Notes under the pieces: generated by a model
Told to the model about the DNA's origin: nothing
What the model saw: only the letters and a program-made list of their open reading frames with translations
Databases searched by the model: none
Translations under genes and position numbers: made by a program
Shown here: piece by piece, positions 1 through 7,813 of the stretch
Position numbering within the stretch: the first letter of the stretch is position 1
How the letters are laid out: every line of letters starts with the position of its first letter
Assembly: GCA_020342025.1 (NCBI GenBank)
Contig: CP070840.1
Coordinates: 3,040,295 to 3,091,776, forward strand
Direction: 5' to 3'
Source of the DNA: Deltaproteobacteria bacterium
GTDB taxonomy: Bacteria; Desulfobacterota; DSM-4660; Desulfatiglandales; HGW-15
DNA length: 51,482 nucleotides

Positions 1-218
1 AGAAAAAGGCTGCAAAGAAGAAACGAGTTGTAAAGAAGAAGAGAGTCGTAAAAAAGAAGAAGCCTGTCAGGAAGAAAAAGGTCGTTAGGAAGAAGAAGCC
101 TGTCAGGAAGAAAAAGGTCGTCAGGAAGAAAAAGGTCGTCAGAAAGAAGAAAGTCGTCAGAAAGAAGAAGCCTGTCAGGAAGAAAAAGAAGGTCGCTCGT
201 AAGAAAAAGAAAAGATAG
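1..218 (+). CDS. Lysine-rich C-terminal tail of a truncated protein (histone H1-like repeat)
   Basis: The open frame starting at base 3 runs without a start codon to a TAG at 216-218, so only the last 71 residues of a protein that begins outside the window are visible. The tail is almost entirely Lys, Arg, Val and Pro, built from repeats of the type KKKVVRKKKPVR. Such tails occur in bacterial histone H1-like and AlgP-like DNA-binding proteins and on some nucleic-acid enzymes, where they bind DNA or RNA without sequence specificity. The rest of the protein is missing, so the identity of the folded domain cannot be given. A strong terminator follows about 45 bases later. The frame is certain because the other two frames contain stops or give an unlike composition. 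Confidence 0.7.
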   Translation, partial: KKAAKKKRVVKKKRVVKKKKPVRKKKVVRKKKPVRKKKVVRKKKVVRKKKVVRKKKPVRKKKKVARKKKKR

Positions 219-261
219 GTCTTTCTGACCCTGGGACTAAGATCAGAAAGTGTAACTGGGA

Positions 262-299
262 GGGCTAGCCCCTGCTTGGGCAAGCCCTTTTGTTTTTTC
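262..299 (+). terminator. Rho-independent terminator after the lysine-rich gene
   Basis: GGGCT (262-266) pairs with AGCCC (283-287), and inside it GCCC (268-271) pairs with GGGC (278-281) with one A-A mismatch. The hairpin is followed by a T-rich tract at 288-299. This is a classic intrinsic terminator for the upstream gene. Confidence 0.85.
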
Positions 300-355
300 T
301 CTGTGGCCAGGAACCGCCCATATGGTCCTCAAATACTTGGGGGAGACTGCTCCCC

Positions 356-817
356 CTAGAGACCCCATTCCTCCAACTGCCTTACCATTCTTTCCCTGTG
401 GCTTCCTGGCCAGAAGTAGCGGCCGCAGGAGGGGCAAAACCTGATTCCGGAAGCGCTCTGATAGAAGATGTACTCGGGCACATTCTCACGGGCATCCGTT
501 TCCACAGCTTCCTCCAAAGGGATATTGCAGAGCAGACACCTGCTGAACCACTCTGATCTGTGAGAGGTGATTATGCCACTGTTTCTTAATTCAATGAGTT
601 GGTCCTTCACATGATCGGCGTGGATAAGCACAGAGGGGGCATATCGGGTAACCGTGTGTTCGTGCCTCGATAGAAGCTTGCGTCCCCTCCGGACAGACTC
701 TGCAACGACACCTTCCTCATAAAAAGGCTGGTACATGGTATCGTAGCCTAAGACCCTAAGCCATTTGGCCAGCTTTCCCAGCATTGAATCTGCAATAAAC
801 TTTATCTCCACAAGCAC
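356..817 (-). CDS. Mut7-C domain RNase (PIN-like fold with zinc ribbon)
   Basis: The 153-residue protein matches the Mut7-C family: a short PIN-like nuclease domain followed by a zinc ribbon. The N-terminus has the family signature FIADSMLGKLAKWLRVLGYD, including the first acidic residue. Two CxxC pairs (CLLC near residue 94 and CPSC near residue 129) would form the zinc ribbon. In most members the stretch after the arm reads LTRD; here it reads LLSRHE, so one acidic residue often counted as catalytic may be replaced by His. The frame opens with GTG at 817; a second GTG at 811 has better spacing from the AAGGGG-like ribosome site and may be the true start. Family members are predicted RNases or toxin-like nucleases; the cellular substrate is not known. 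Confidence 0.8.
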   Translation of the reverse strand: MLVEIKFIADSMLGKLAKWLRVLGYDTMYQPFYEEGVVAESVRRGRKLLSRHEHTVTRYAPSVLIHADHVKDQLIELRNSGIITSHRSEWFSRCLLCNIPLEEAVETDARENVPEYIFYQSASGIRFCPSCGRYFWPGSHRERMVRQLEEWGL

Positions 818-1306
818 CCCTTGAGACCTTTGGGAGACGCCCCCTTTTGCCCTATCTCCCGCCCGCCTCGCCTGAGCGGCTCGCGCCCGTCCTCTCCATC
901 TTCCGTAGTAGCCTCTCGGAGCGAAGCGGAACCCCCGTTTGCGGAGCTACGGAGGATGGAATGGCGGGCTGGCCGCGTCAGACTCAGATTTTAACCCGCC
1001 AAAGGGCTATGGTGGATTAACCCGCCAAAGAGGTATGGCGGGTAAATCCTCGAAAACCTTGTCCTGTATCCCTGTGGCAAAAATCTTCCCCTTCCTTGAC
1101 CTTAAACAAAATTGAACATTTTTCGAAGGCCTCAGATGATTGGATCGACTAACACTCCACTGTCTCGGTCAGATGAACACGGAGCCTTTGTTGCTGAAAG
1201 TCACTAAGCAATTGACTGCGCAGCACAGATTATTATAGATTAAATTTCATTCAGAATCTGCAAAAAGCTATCAGCAAATCCAAGGGGAAGTGAAGTTATC
1301 TAGCTT
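818..1306. repeat. Intergenic region with palindromic repeats and the murA promoter
   Basis: No gene is seen in this 489-base gap. CCATCTTCCGTAG near 897 is complementary, with one mismatch, to CTACGGAGGATGG near 950, forming a long imperfect hairpin. From about 992 two tandem copies of a 26-base unit beginning TAACCCGCCAAAG follow; the second copy folds as ACCCGCCA...TGGCGGGT. These look like REP-type intergenic repeats. A sigma-70-like promoter, TTGACT (1212-1217) with a 16-base spacer to TATAGA (1234-1239), lies downstream and probably serves murA. Confidence 0.6.
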
Positions 1307-2563
1307 ATGGATAAGATAGTCATAGAGGGAGGCGTGTCCCTCAAGGGGACCGTGAAAGTGAGCGGGGCCAAGAATGCCGCCCTTCCCATCATTGCGAGCT
1401 GCATCCTGACAGGAGGATGGCACCGCCTCCACCATGTGCCCCGTCTCAGGGACATTCAGACAATAGAGACGATCATGTCCGACATGGGCATCGCGGTCCG
1501 GGAAGAGGGCGGGGTGCTCTCGGTGAATTCAGACGAGCTAACCGAACACGAGGCTTCTTATGATCTGGTGAAAACCATGAGGGCCTCCGTTCTTTTACTC
1601 GGTCCCCTCCTGGCCCGTTTAGGGAAAGCGAAGATATCTATGCCGGGAGGATGCGCCATCGGTGCAAGACCCATTAATCTCCACCTGAAGGCCTTAGCTG
1701 CAATGGGTGTGGAGATGTACCTGGAGGGTGGTTATATCAATGCTAAAGTGGATCGGTTGAAGGGGGCTGATATTTTCTTTGATATTCCCACCGTGACAGG
1801 GACAGAGAATGTGATGATGGCCGCCGTGAAGGCTGAAGGGGAGACGATCTTGAGGAATGTGGCAAAAGAACCTGAAATCTGCGACTTGGCTGATATGCTT
1901 CGGAGTATGGGAGCCCATATTGAAGGTGATGGTACGGACACCGTGGTAATTCATGGGGTAAAGCATCTGAGACCCACTGAACATACCGTTATTCCAGACA
2001 GGATCGAGTCGGGAACCTACATGATAGCCTCAGCTATGACAAGAGGAGACATAAATATTGAGGGTTGTCGGCCCGAACACCTCGCTGCCGTCGTTGAGAA
2101 ACTGCAAACTGTCGGGACTGACGTGGAAATCACCCACAAGGGACTGCGCGTAAAGGGATCAGAGACCATTGCCAGTGTGGACATAAAAACCATGCCCTTC
2201 CCCGGATTCCCCACGGATCTGCAGGCCCAGTTTATGGCACTTATGTGTATAGCCACGGGTTCAAGTGTCATCAAAGAGACCATATTCGAGAAGAGATTCA
2301 TCCACGTGAGCGAGCTAAGGAGAATGGGTGCCGATATTGAGATCACTGACAATCAGGCCTTGGTTCGAGGAAGGGATCATTTGTTGGCGGCCCCCGTTAT
2401 GGCTACTGATCTAAGAGCCAGTGCGTCTCTCGTCTTGGCCGGACTGGTAGCCAAGGGAGGCAGGACCGAAGTGAGCCGGATTTACCATCTGGACAGGGGT
2501 TACGAGGCCTTGGAAAAGAAATTGCAAAACCTGGGCGCCCGCATTTGGCGAGAAAAAGCCTGA
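1307..2563 (+). CDS. murA: UDP-N-acetylglucosamine 1-carboxyvinyltransferase
   Basis: MurA transfers enolpyruvate from PEP to UDP-GlcNAc, the first committed step of peptidoglycan synthesis in the cytoplasm. The 418-residue length is the usual one. The substrate-binding Lys22-Asn23 pair is in SGAKNAALPI, and the PEP-reactive, fosfomycin-target cysteine is Cys116 in PGGCAIGARP, so the enzyme should be fosfomycin sensitive. The C-terminal half has the expected FPTDLQAQFMAL motif. It starts behind a purine-rich AAGGGGAAG ribosome site and its stop is one base before the comEC start, so the two are probably co-transcribed. It is separated from the division cluster at the other end of the window. 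Confidence 0.97.
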   Translation: MDKIVIEGGVSLKGTVKVSGAKNAALPIIASCILTGGWHRLHHVPRLRDIQTIETIMSDMGIAVREEGGVLSVNSDELTEHEASYDLVKTMRASVLLLGPLLARLGKAKISMPGGCAIGARPINLHLKALAAMGVEMYLEGGYINAKVDRLKGADIFFDIPTVTGTENVMMAAVKAEGETILRNVAKEPEICDLADMLRSMGAHIEGDGTDTVVIHGVKHLRPTEHTVIPDRIESGTYMIASAMTRGDINIEGCRPEHLAAVVEKLQTVGTDVEITHKGLRVKGSETIASVDIKTMPFPGFPTDLQAQFMALMCIATGSSVIKETIFEKRFIHVSELRRMGADIEITDNQALVRGRDHLLAAPVMATDLRASASLVLAGLVAKGGRTEVSRIYHLDRGYEALEKKLQNLGARIWREKA

Positions 2564-2564
2564 G

Positions 2565-5021
2565 ATGTTTCAGCGCCCCCTAGTTCCTCTTCTCCTCTCA
2601 TTTTTTTTCGGAATTATCCTGGGGCATAGATGGCTTCCTCCGCATCAGTCCCTTTTCCTTCCCCTCTTTCTGGGAATCACTTCCACATTGACCCTCTCTA
2701 TTTTCATTCCCGTCCGATTCAGATTTTCTTGTTTCCTTATCATATTCTTTCTTGCGGGCAGTATTCTTGATCTCAACAAACATCAGAATTCTGAGCTGAT
2801 GCGTCTGACCAATCAACGAGGATGGGTAGTCGTTGAAGGGACGGTTCTGGAGCCCCCAAGGCTTAGCAGGGAGATGGCAAGGCTCGTGGTCAATTGTGAT
2901 ACACTTTTTTTTCGTGAAAGGACCAAGAGGGTACGAGAAAAGCTTCAAGTTACCATCTACAATCATGCAAGAGAGTTTGCCCCAGGCGAGAGGATTCGTT
3001 TCCCTACCCGATTGAGGCCCTTTAGGAACTTCAACAATCCAGGTCACTATGACTATGAACGGGCCATGAAGCTAAAGGGTTTTTCTTGCGCGGCCTCGGT
3101 TTCCGATGGGAGGCAAATTGTTCCCATGGGCCGGGGACATTTGGGCTTTCCCTCTGAAATACTAGAGGGGGCGAGGAGACCTATTAGAAATTTCTTTCAG
3201 AAAAATCTCTCCCCGGAAAATGATGCCCTTTTTCGTGCTTTGATCCTGGGAGAGAGGCAACAGGTTAGCCTTGAACAGAGGGAGATGTTTAATGCGGCTG
3301 GCCTGGGACATATTCTTGCGGTCTCAGGACTGCATATAGGACTCGTGGGATGGCTCGCCTACGCCATCATCAAAGGGCTTTTATCTCTCTCTTATAGGCT
3401 CGTCCTTCAAACCGATATCAGGAAACTGGCAGCAGCGGCAACTTGCTTTCCTGTCGTGGCGTATGCCTGTCTAGCAGGCTTTCAAGTCTCTAGCCAGAGA
3501 GCCATGATTATGGCCCTCGCATATCTCTTTTCCATGATCGTGGGGCGAGAAAAAGAGATCTGGTCCACTTTCGCATTGGCAGCCTTCGTGGTCCTCGCCA
3601 TCGATCCTCATTCGTTCTTCGGTGTATCTTTTCAGCTATCCTTTAGCGCTGTCATAGGTATCTTGTGGCTGGCGCCCGCAATTTACAAGAAGGTTTTCGC
3701 ACCTCTCGCAGAAGCTATGAAAGGGGGGAGGATCATTGAGCGTCTCTGGATATACTTCGGGGGTCTTGCCGCCGTAACCCTTTCGGCCATGATTTTTCTT
3801 CTGCCCATCATCTCTTTTTACTTCCATCGCATCTCGGTGGTTGCCATCCCTGCTAATGTCATCGTGGTGCCGATTCTGGGGCTCTGGGTCATACCCTTTG
3901 GACTACTCTCCGTGGCCAGTCTACCCATTTCTACTACCCTGGCTCAGTTATTTGTTCAGCTGGGGGCATGGGGAATAGAAGGCATGAGAGCAGTTGTCCA
4001 ATTCTGGACCCATTTCCCGTGGGCCTCCTTCTGGGTAGTCACCCCAAACGCCTTTGAGATGCTCATCTTCTACGGTCTTATCTTTTTCATCTTTTTTCTC
4101 AGGCGCTGGCCCTGGGCCAGGCTGGGACTGCTCATTGTTCTCTTCCTTTTGGCTGCGGACATTGTCTATTGGACATATAGAACGCAGTACAACCCTTGCT
4201 TAAAAGTAACCTACCTGGACGTGGGTCAGGGCAACTGCGCCCTGGTTCAATTTCCGGGAAAGGAGAAGATGCTCATTGACGGCGGTGGGTTTTCCCGTAG
4301 TACGTTTGATGTGGGCAGGATGGTGGTGGCGCCCTTCCTCTTTCATTCCAAAATACTGCACGTTGATTACCTGGTGTTAACCCACCCGCAGGAGGATCAC
4401 ATGAGTGGACTTGGTTTTATTGCTTCCAACTTTAGCCCAAAGGAGTTTTGGTACAATGGGTATAGGGTAAGAAACGAGTCATTTATGAAGTTAATGAAGA
4501 TCGTTGAGGAGCGGAACATAAGAAAACGCCTACCTTACGATATGAGGGGTGACCGGCTCATTTCAGGCGTGAAAGTGGAGCTATTACATCCTTTAGCTGC
4601 AGAGCGTGAGGAACAACTTCTAGAGGACACCGCCGGAATGAATAACAAGTCGTTGGTGCTAAAACTCTCCTATGGGGGAAAATCTTTGCTCTTCCCGGGC
4701 GACCTGGAAAGGCCAGGGGAAGAGGTTATTATCTCACATGCTGGTTCACTTCTTAGAAGCGACATCCTTCTTGCTCCCCACCACGGAAGTAGATACTCAT
4801 GCTCAAGGCCATTCCTCCAAATGGTCAGGCCGCAGATCTGTATAATCTCCTCGGGGCGTGGCAACTATTTTGGGTTTCCACACCCAGAGACCCTCAAAAC
4901 ACTGAGCATGATGGGAAGCGAAGTGGTACGTATTGATCAGGTGGGTGCCGTGGAATTATCCCTGAGGCCGAGTCGTTTTGATGTCATGACCTTCTTGAAA
5001 GGACCATTGAAAATGAGGTAA
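2565..5021 (+). CDS. comEC: ComEC/Rec2 DNA-uptake channel protein
   Basis: This 818-residue protein has the full ComEC layout: an N-terminal hydrophobic segment with a DUF4131/OB-like domain (about 1-180), a central multi-helix competence domain (about 215-520) with the hallmark HILAVSGLHIGL, and a C-terminal metallo-beta-lactamase-like domain (about 540-818) with LDVGQGNC, THPQEDH and APHHGS motifs. ComEC forms the inner-membrane channel for single-stranded DNA during natural transformation, and the C-terminal domain is thought to degrade the non-transported strand. The start codon lies one base after the murA stop, suggesting translational coupling. No other competence gene is nearby, which is common for this gene. 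Confidence 0.95.
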   Translation: MFQRPLVPLLLSFFFGIILGHRWLPPHQSLFLPLFLGITSTLTLSIFIPVRFRFSCFLIIFFLAGSILDLNKHQNSELMRLTNQRGWVVVEGTVLEPPRLSREMARLVVNCDTLFFRERTKRVREKLQVTIYNHAREFAPGERIRFPTRLRPFRNFNNPGHYDYERAMKLKGFSCAASVSDGRQIVPMGRGHLGFPSEILEGARRPIRNFFQKNLSPENDALFRALILGERQQVSLEQREMFNAAGLGHILAVSGLHIGLVGWLAYAIIKGLLSLSYRLVLQTDIRKLAAAATCFPVVAYACLAGFQVSSQRAMIMALAYLFSMIVGREKEIWSTFALAAFVVLAIDPHSFFGVSFQLSFSAVIGILWLAPAIYKKVFAPLAEAMKGGRIIERLWIYFGGLAAVTLSAMIFLLPIISFYFHRISVVAIPANVIVVPILGLWVIPFGLLSVASLPISTTLAQLFVQLGAWGIEGMRAVVQFWTHFPWASFWVVTPNAFEMLIFYGLIFFIFFLRRWPWARLGLLIVLFLLAADIVYWTYRTQYNPCLKVTYLDVGQGNCALVQFPGKEKMLIDGGGFSRSTFDVGRMVVAPFLFHSKILHVDYLVLTHPQEDHMSGLGFIASNFSPKEFWYNGYRVRNESFMKLMKIVEERNIRKRLPYDMRGDRLISGVKVELLHPLAAEREEQLLEDTAGMNNKSLVLKLSYGGKSLLFPGDLERPGEEVIISHAGSLLRSDILLAPHHGSRYSCSRPFLQMVRPQICIISSGRGNYFGFPHPETLKTLSMMGSEVVRIDQVGAVELSLRPSRFDVMTFLKGPLKMR

Positions 5022-5066
5022 ACAGAAGTTAGTTTAGACAAAGGGGAGAGTGAGGATTTTAATGTC

Positions 5067-5726
5067 ATGAAAATCACCCATGAAATTTTTCAAGTGGGTG
5101 GCAGCGGGCTCACTTCAATGGAGGATGCAGCCATCTATCTCATTAATTTCGAGGGACATGCCGCCCTGGTGGACGCGGGATGTGGAGGTGCCCAGGAAAG
5201 GCTGTTCAAGAACATTAGAGACTATGATGTTGACCGGGAACAGATAGAATACCTCCTGATCACCCACTGCCACTTTGACCATACTGGGGGCATCCAGGGC
5301 GTCAAGGAAAAGACTCCATGCAAAGTTGTGGCCCATGAGGTGGAAGCGTCCTATCTGGAAAAGGGTGATGACATGGTTACCGCTGCCAAATGGTATGGCT
5401 CATCCCTGGAACCTGTGCGGATAGATATTAAACTAAGGGGCGATGAGGTGACCATAGATCTGGGTGGCAGGCAAGTAAAGGCCATCCATACGCCGGGGCA
5501 CTCGCCGGGCTCCGTGGTTTACACGACAGAATCAGAAGGGCTAAAGATCCTTTTTGGACAGGATGTCCATGGGCCGCTGGATCCGAGCCTTCTGTCCAAC
5601 AGAGAGGATTATGTGAGGTCCTTGAACCTGCTTCTCTCCCTGGAGGCTGACATCCTTTGCGAGGGGCACTTCGGGATTTTCAGAGGAAAAGAGGAAGTGG
5701 CAAACTTCATACGCTCGTTTCTATGA
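5067..5726 (+). CDS. MBL-fold metallo-hydrolase
   Basis: The 219-residue protein is a compact metallo-beta-lactamase-fold hydrolase. The metal-binding signature is THCHFDHTGG (His67, His69, Asp71, His72), followed by HTPGHSPGS with the next metal ligand, the bridging Asp in GQDVHG, and a C-terminal GHFG histidine. The pattern is that of the glyoxalase II-like/hydroxyacylglutathione hydrolase subgroup, but members have many substrates (thioesters, RNA, lactones), so the reaction cannot be named. It follows comEC by 45 bases and may be in the same transcript; the possible functional link is not known. Confidence 0.85.
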   Translation: MKITHEIFQVGGSGLTSMEDAAIYLINFEGHAALVDAGCGGAQERLFKNIRDYDVDREQIEYLLITHCHFDHTGGIQGVKEKTPCKVVAHEVEASYLEKGDDMVTAAKWYGSSLEPVRIDIKLRGDEVTIDLGGRQVKAIHTPGHSPGSVVYTTESEGLKILFGQDVHGPLDPSLLSNREDYVRSLNLLLSLEADILCEGHFGIFRGKEEVANFIRSFL

Positions 5727-6233
5727 GTCTGTCACATCACAAAAAAAGCGGAGCGATGCTACAATGAGATAGGCGCTCCTGAAACCAAGATTAAGGGGAT
5801 ATTAAATATCCTTGTCCTGACGCCCCGGGCTAAGATCTCTGATCCGGTACTTGGACTGGTAGTCATCACTCCGCAAGGAATACATTCAACATTTTTATCC
5901 AAGTTTGTCAAGTTTTTTTAGCGAGAAGATGAGCAAAACCGTTTTTTCATCATGGAGAAATCCTGAATCGCTGATTCCTTAGATCCCCCATCATCTTTTT
6001 ACTGGTCCTCAATTCTCCGCACAATGCAGTGGAGCGTCCGAGGTTCCTCTCCTGTGTCATAATCCTCATAGCCTGTGCACTATTTGTAACAGAAACAGGA
6101 GGGCGTATTTACCAACAAGTTACTCCATTCTAAGCATTTCAATAAGTTAGCCTTTTGGCACGACTATTGCGAAAATAAACACGGCTATCCAGAAAGTAAC
6201 CCTCAAAAAAGCGCATCAACCCGGAGACACTGC
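5727..6233. other. 507-base gap carrying a sigma-54 promoter
   Basis: No coding region is supported here. There is a palindrome GGATATT-A-AATATCC at 5797-5811 and a clear sigma-54 promoter near the right end (listed separately). The sequence between about 5820 and 6150 shows no feature that I can name; it could hold an activator site for the sigma-54 promoter. Confidence 0.5.
6155..6170 (+). promoter_or_regulatory. Sigma-54 (RpoN) promoter for the DUF3047 gene
   Basis: The sequence TTGGCACG-N4-TTGC matches the sigma-54 consensus TGGCACG-N4-TTGC exactly, with GG at 6157-6158 (-24) and GC at 6169-6170 (-12). The expected transcript start is near 6182, about 50 bases before the ATG at 6234. Such promoters need an AAA+ enhancer-binding protein; none is encoded in the window. 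Confidence 0.8.
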
Positions 6234-6929
6234 ATGACCAAACCCCATTTCTTAATCATTTCGGCGATCTGCATGATGCTCTTTTCTTCAGGCCCGGCCT
6301 GGGCGTTTCAGCACGTTGTGATCGCCGATTTTTCCTCAGGTGTTGATGAAAACGGGGTACCTTCGGGGTGGCAGCTGAAAGAGAGATCAGGCAAGGCCGA
6401 TTTTTCGATTATCAAAGAGAGTGGCATCCATGCGCTGCACCTGCGGAGTGAAGATGCCTCATTCGCCCTCCAGAAACCAGTGAATGTGGATCCCCACACG
6501 TATCCGGTCCTGTCATGGAAATGGAAAGTGACCCAACTGCCTGAGGGCGGGGATTTCAGGATATCGAAAACGGACGACCAGGCGGCGCAACTTTTTGTGG
6601 CCTTTTCTAACAGAAACGTCATCGCCTATATCTGGGACTCAAACGCTCCTCAAGGATTGATGGAAGATGCATGCGAGCTCCCCTTCGTGACGATCAAGGC
6701 GATCGTGGTCCGTTCAGGCCCAAGCGAAACGGGCAGGTGGATTACTGAGACGCGCAATGCACACGATGATTACGTCAAACTTTTTGGTCATGAACCACCG
6801 AAAATTGGTGGCGTTAGGATACAGATAAACTCACAGCACACCGAGACCTCTGGCGAGAGCTTTTTCGCGGATGTGGTGTTCAGGAAGCATGAGGATGAGA
6901 TGGGAGATCAGGTTCTCACAATGCGTTAG
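6234..6929 (+). CDS. DUF3047 domain-containing exported protein
   Basis: The 231-residue protein begins with a signal peptide (hydrophobic core at about 7-20, likely cleavage after AWA near residue 24). The rest matches DUF3047: an FSSG...GWQLK start, a LSWKWKVTQLP strand pattern, DDQAAQLFVAF, and a late SGESFFADV motif. Members are periplasmic or outer-membrane-associated beta-rich proteins of unknown function, common in Proteobacteria and Desulfobacterota. It is a single-gene unit between a sigma-54 promoter and a strong terminator, so its expression is probably tied to an environmental or developmental activator. Confidence 0.85.
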   Translation: MTKPHFLIISAICMMLFSSGPAWAFQHVVIADFSSGVDENGVPSGWQLKERSGKADFSIIKESGIHALHLRSEDASFALQKPVNVDPHTYPVLSWKWKVTQLPEGGDFRISKTDDQAAQLFVAFSNRNVIAYIWDSNAPQGLMEDACELPFVTIKAIVVRSGPSETGRWITETRNAHDDYVKLFGHEPPKIGGVRIQINSQHTETSGESFFADVVFRKHEDEMGDQVLTMR

Positions 6930-6990
6930 AGTCAGAGTGTTCTCCTAAAACGCTCAGGAACTCCATATCAACGAATGGAGAGAGCTTAAC

Positions 6991-7026
6991 GGGCAGGGTC
7001 ATCAAGGGGGTCCTGCCCTTTTTGTT
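6991..7026 (+). terminator. Rho-independent terminator of the DUF3047 gene
   Basis: GGGCAGG (6991-6997) pairs perfectly with CCTGCCC (7012-7018) and is followed by a T run from 7019. It ends the sigma-54-controlled single-gene unit. Confidence 0.85.
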
Positions 7027-7132
7027 GGAATATATGGCCCGTAGCCTTGTGACGAAAGAGAAAACATCTGCACCTTAATGCGAAAGCAATGGCCATGTTT
7101 CAAATTCATGCAGCATAGAGGCAAAAGGACAG

Positions 7133-7624
7133 ATGAACGTTAAGTGTATTTGTTTGAGAGGACTTCCATTTGTCACAATACTTATTTTGCTCAAGAGTCT
7201 CGTTGCCTGCGACATGGGACCATCATATGATTTTCCGGATTGGGAACATGGGGCATCGGGCCATAGTCATGCCCTTTCGTGGGCAGAGGAGGAAGGGCTG
7301 CCCTTGATCGTCTATTTTCATACAGACTGGTGCGGATGGTGCAAAAAGATGGATGCAGACTATCTGGCGACAGACCAGATGAAGGCCTTCCTGGAAGGTA
7401 TTCCAAAGGTGGAAATTAATCCAGATAAAGGGACCGCTGAAAAGGCCTTGGCCGAGAAAAAATACGGCGTAACGGGATACCCCTATTTTGTGGTCTATTT
7501 ACCTGCTTACGAGAGCGAACCCTATAGATTACATCCTTTTACGAGGAATGGGCATTTGAGCGTGGATCAGTTCATTCAGAGCATTGAGGAAAGAATTGCG
7601 TACGAGTATGACGGGAGGGGCTAA
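7133..7624 (+). CDS. Thioredoxin-fold lipoprotein (DsbD-gamma/SoxW-like)
   Basis: This 163-residue protein has a lipoprotein signal: a hydrophobic stretch at about 11-24 and a lipobox LVAC with the acylated Cys26. The mature part has a thioredoxin fold with the active-site motif WCGWCKKMD (Cys67 and Cys70) and the cis-proline region VTGYPYFVVY. WCGWCK is typical of DUF255/thioredoxin_7-type and DsbD C-terminal-like domains, which reduce disulfides in exported proteins. It would be anchored to a membrane facing the periplasm. It stands alone between a terminator and an unrelated dehydrogenase, so the partner protein is unknown. Confidence 0.82.
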   Translation: MNVKCICLRGLPFVTILILLKSLVACDMGPSYDFPDWEHGASGHSHALSWAEEEGLPLIVYFHTDWCGWCKKMDADYLATDQMKAFLEGIPKVEINPDKGTAEKALAEKKYGVTGYPYFVVYLPAYESEPYRLHPFTRNGHLSVDQFIQSIEERIAYEYDGRG

Positions 7625-7813
7625 CGACACCGCTCTCCATCCCCCACCAAATCACGTGATCTGCTTTCCCTAATCCTTAAAATATAATCCTGTTTGATTC
7701 ATACATCTTCTTCCTTTATAATCCTGAAACCTTCCTGTCTGGTCCTGTGGCTGACCCAAGCCTTTCTTTCTGAGGCCCTTGAGACGCCTCAAATTTAGTT
7801 AGGAGGTTCCCCC

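Noticed and set aside
1..218. Regularly repeated short units that could suggest a CRISPR array
   Set aside because: The units are not separated by unique spacers and translate as a Lys-rich tail in one open frame.
290..556. Plus-strand open frame opposite the Mut7-C gene
   Set aside because: It is a shadow of the minus-strand gene and has no ribosome site or family motif.
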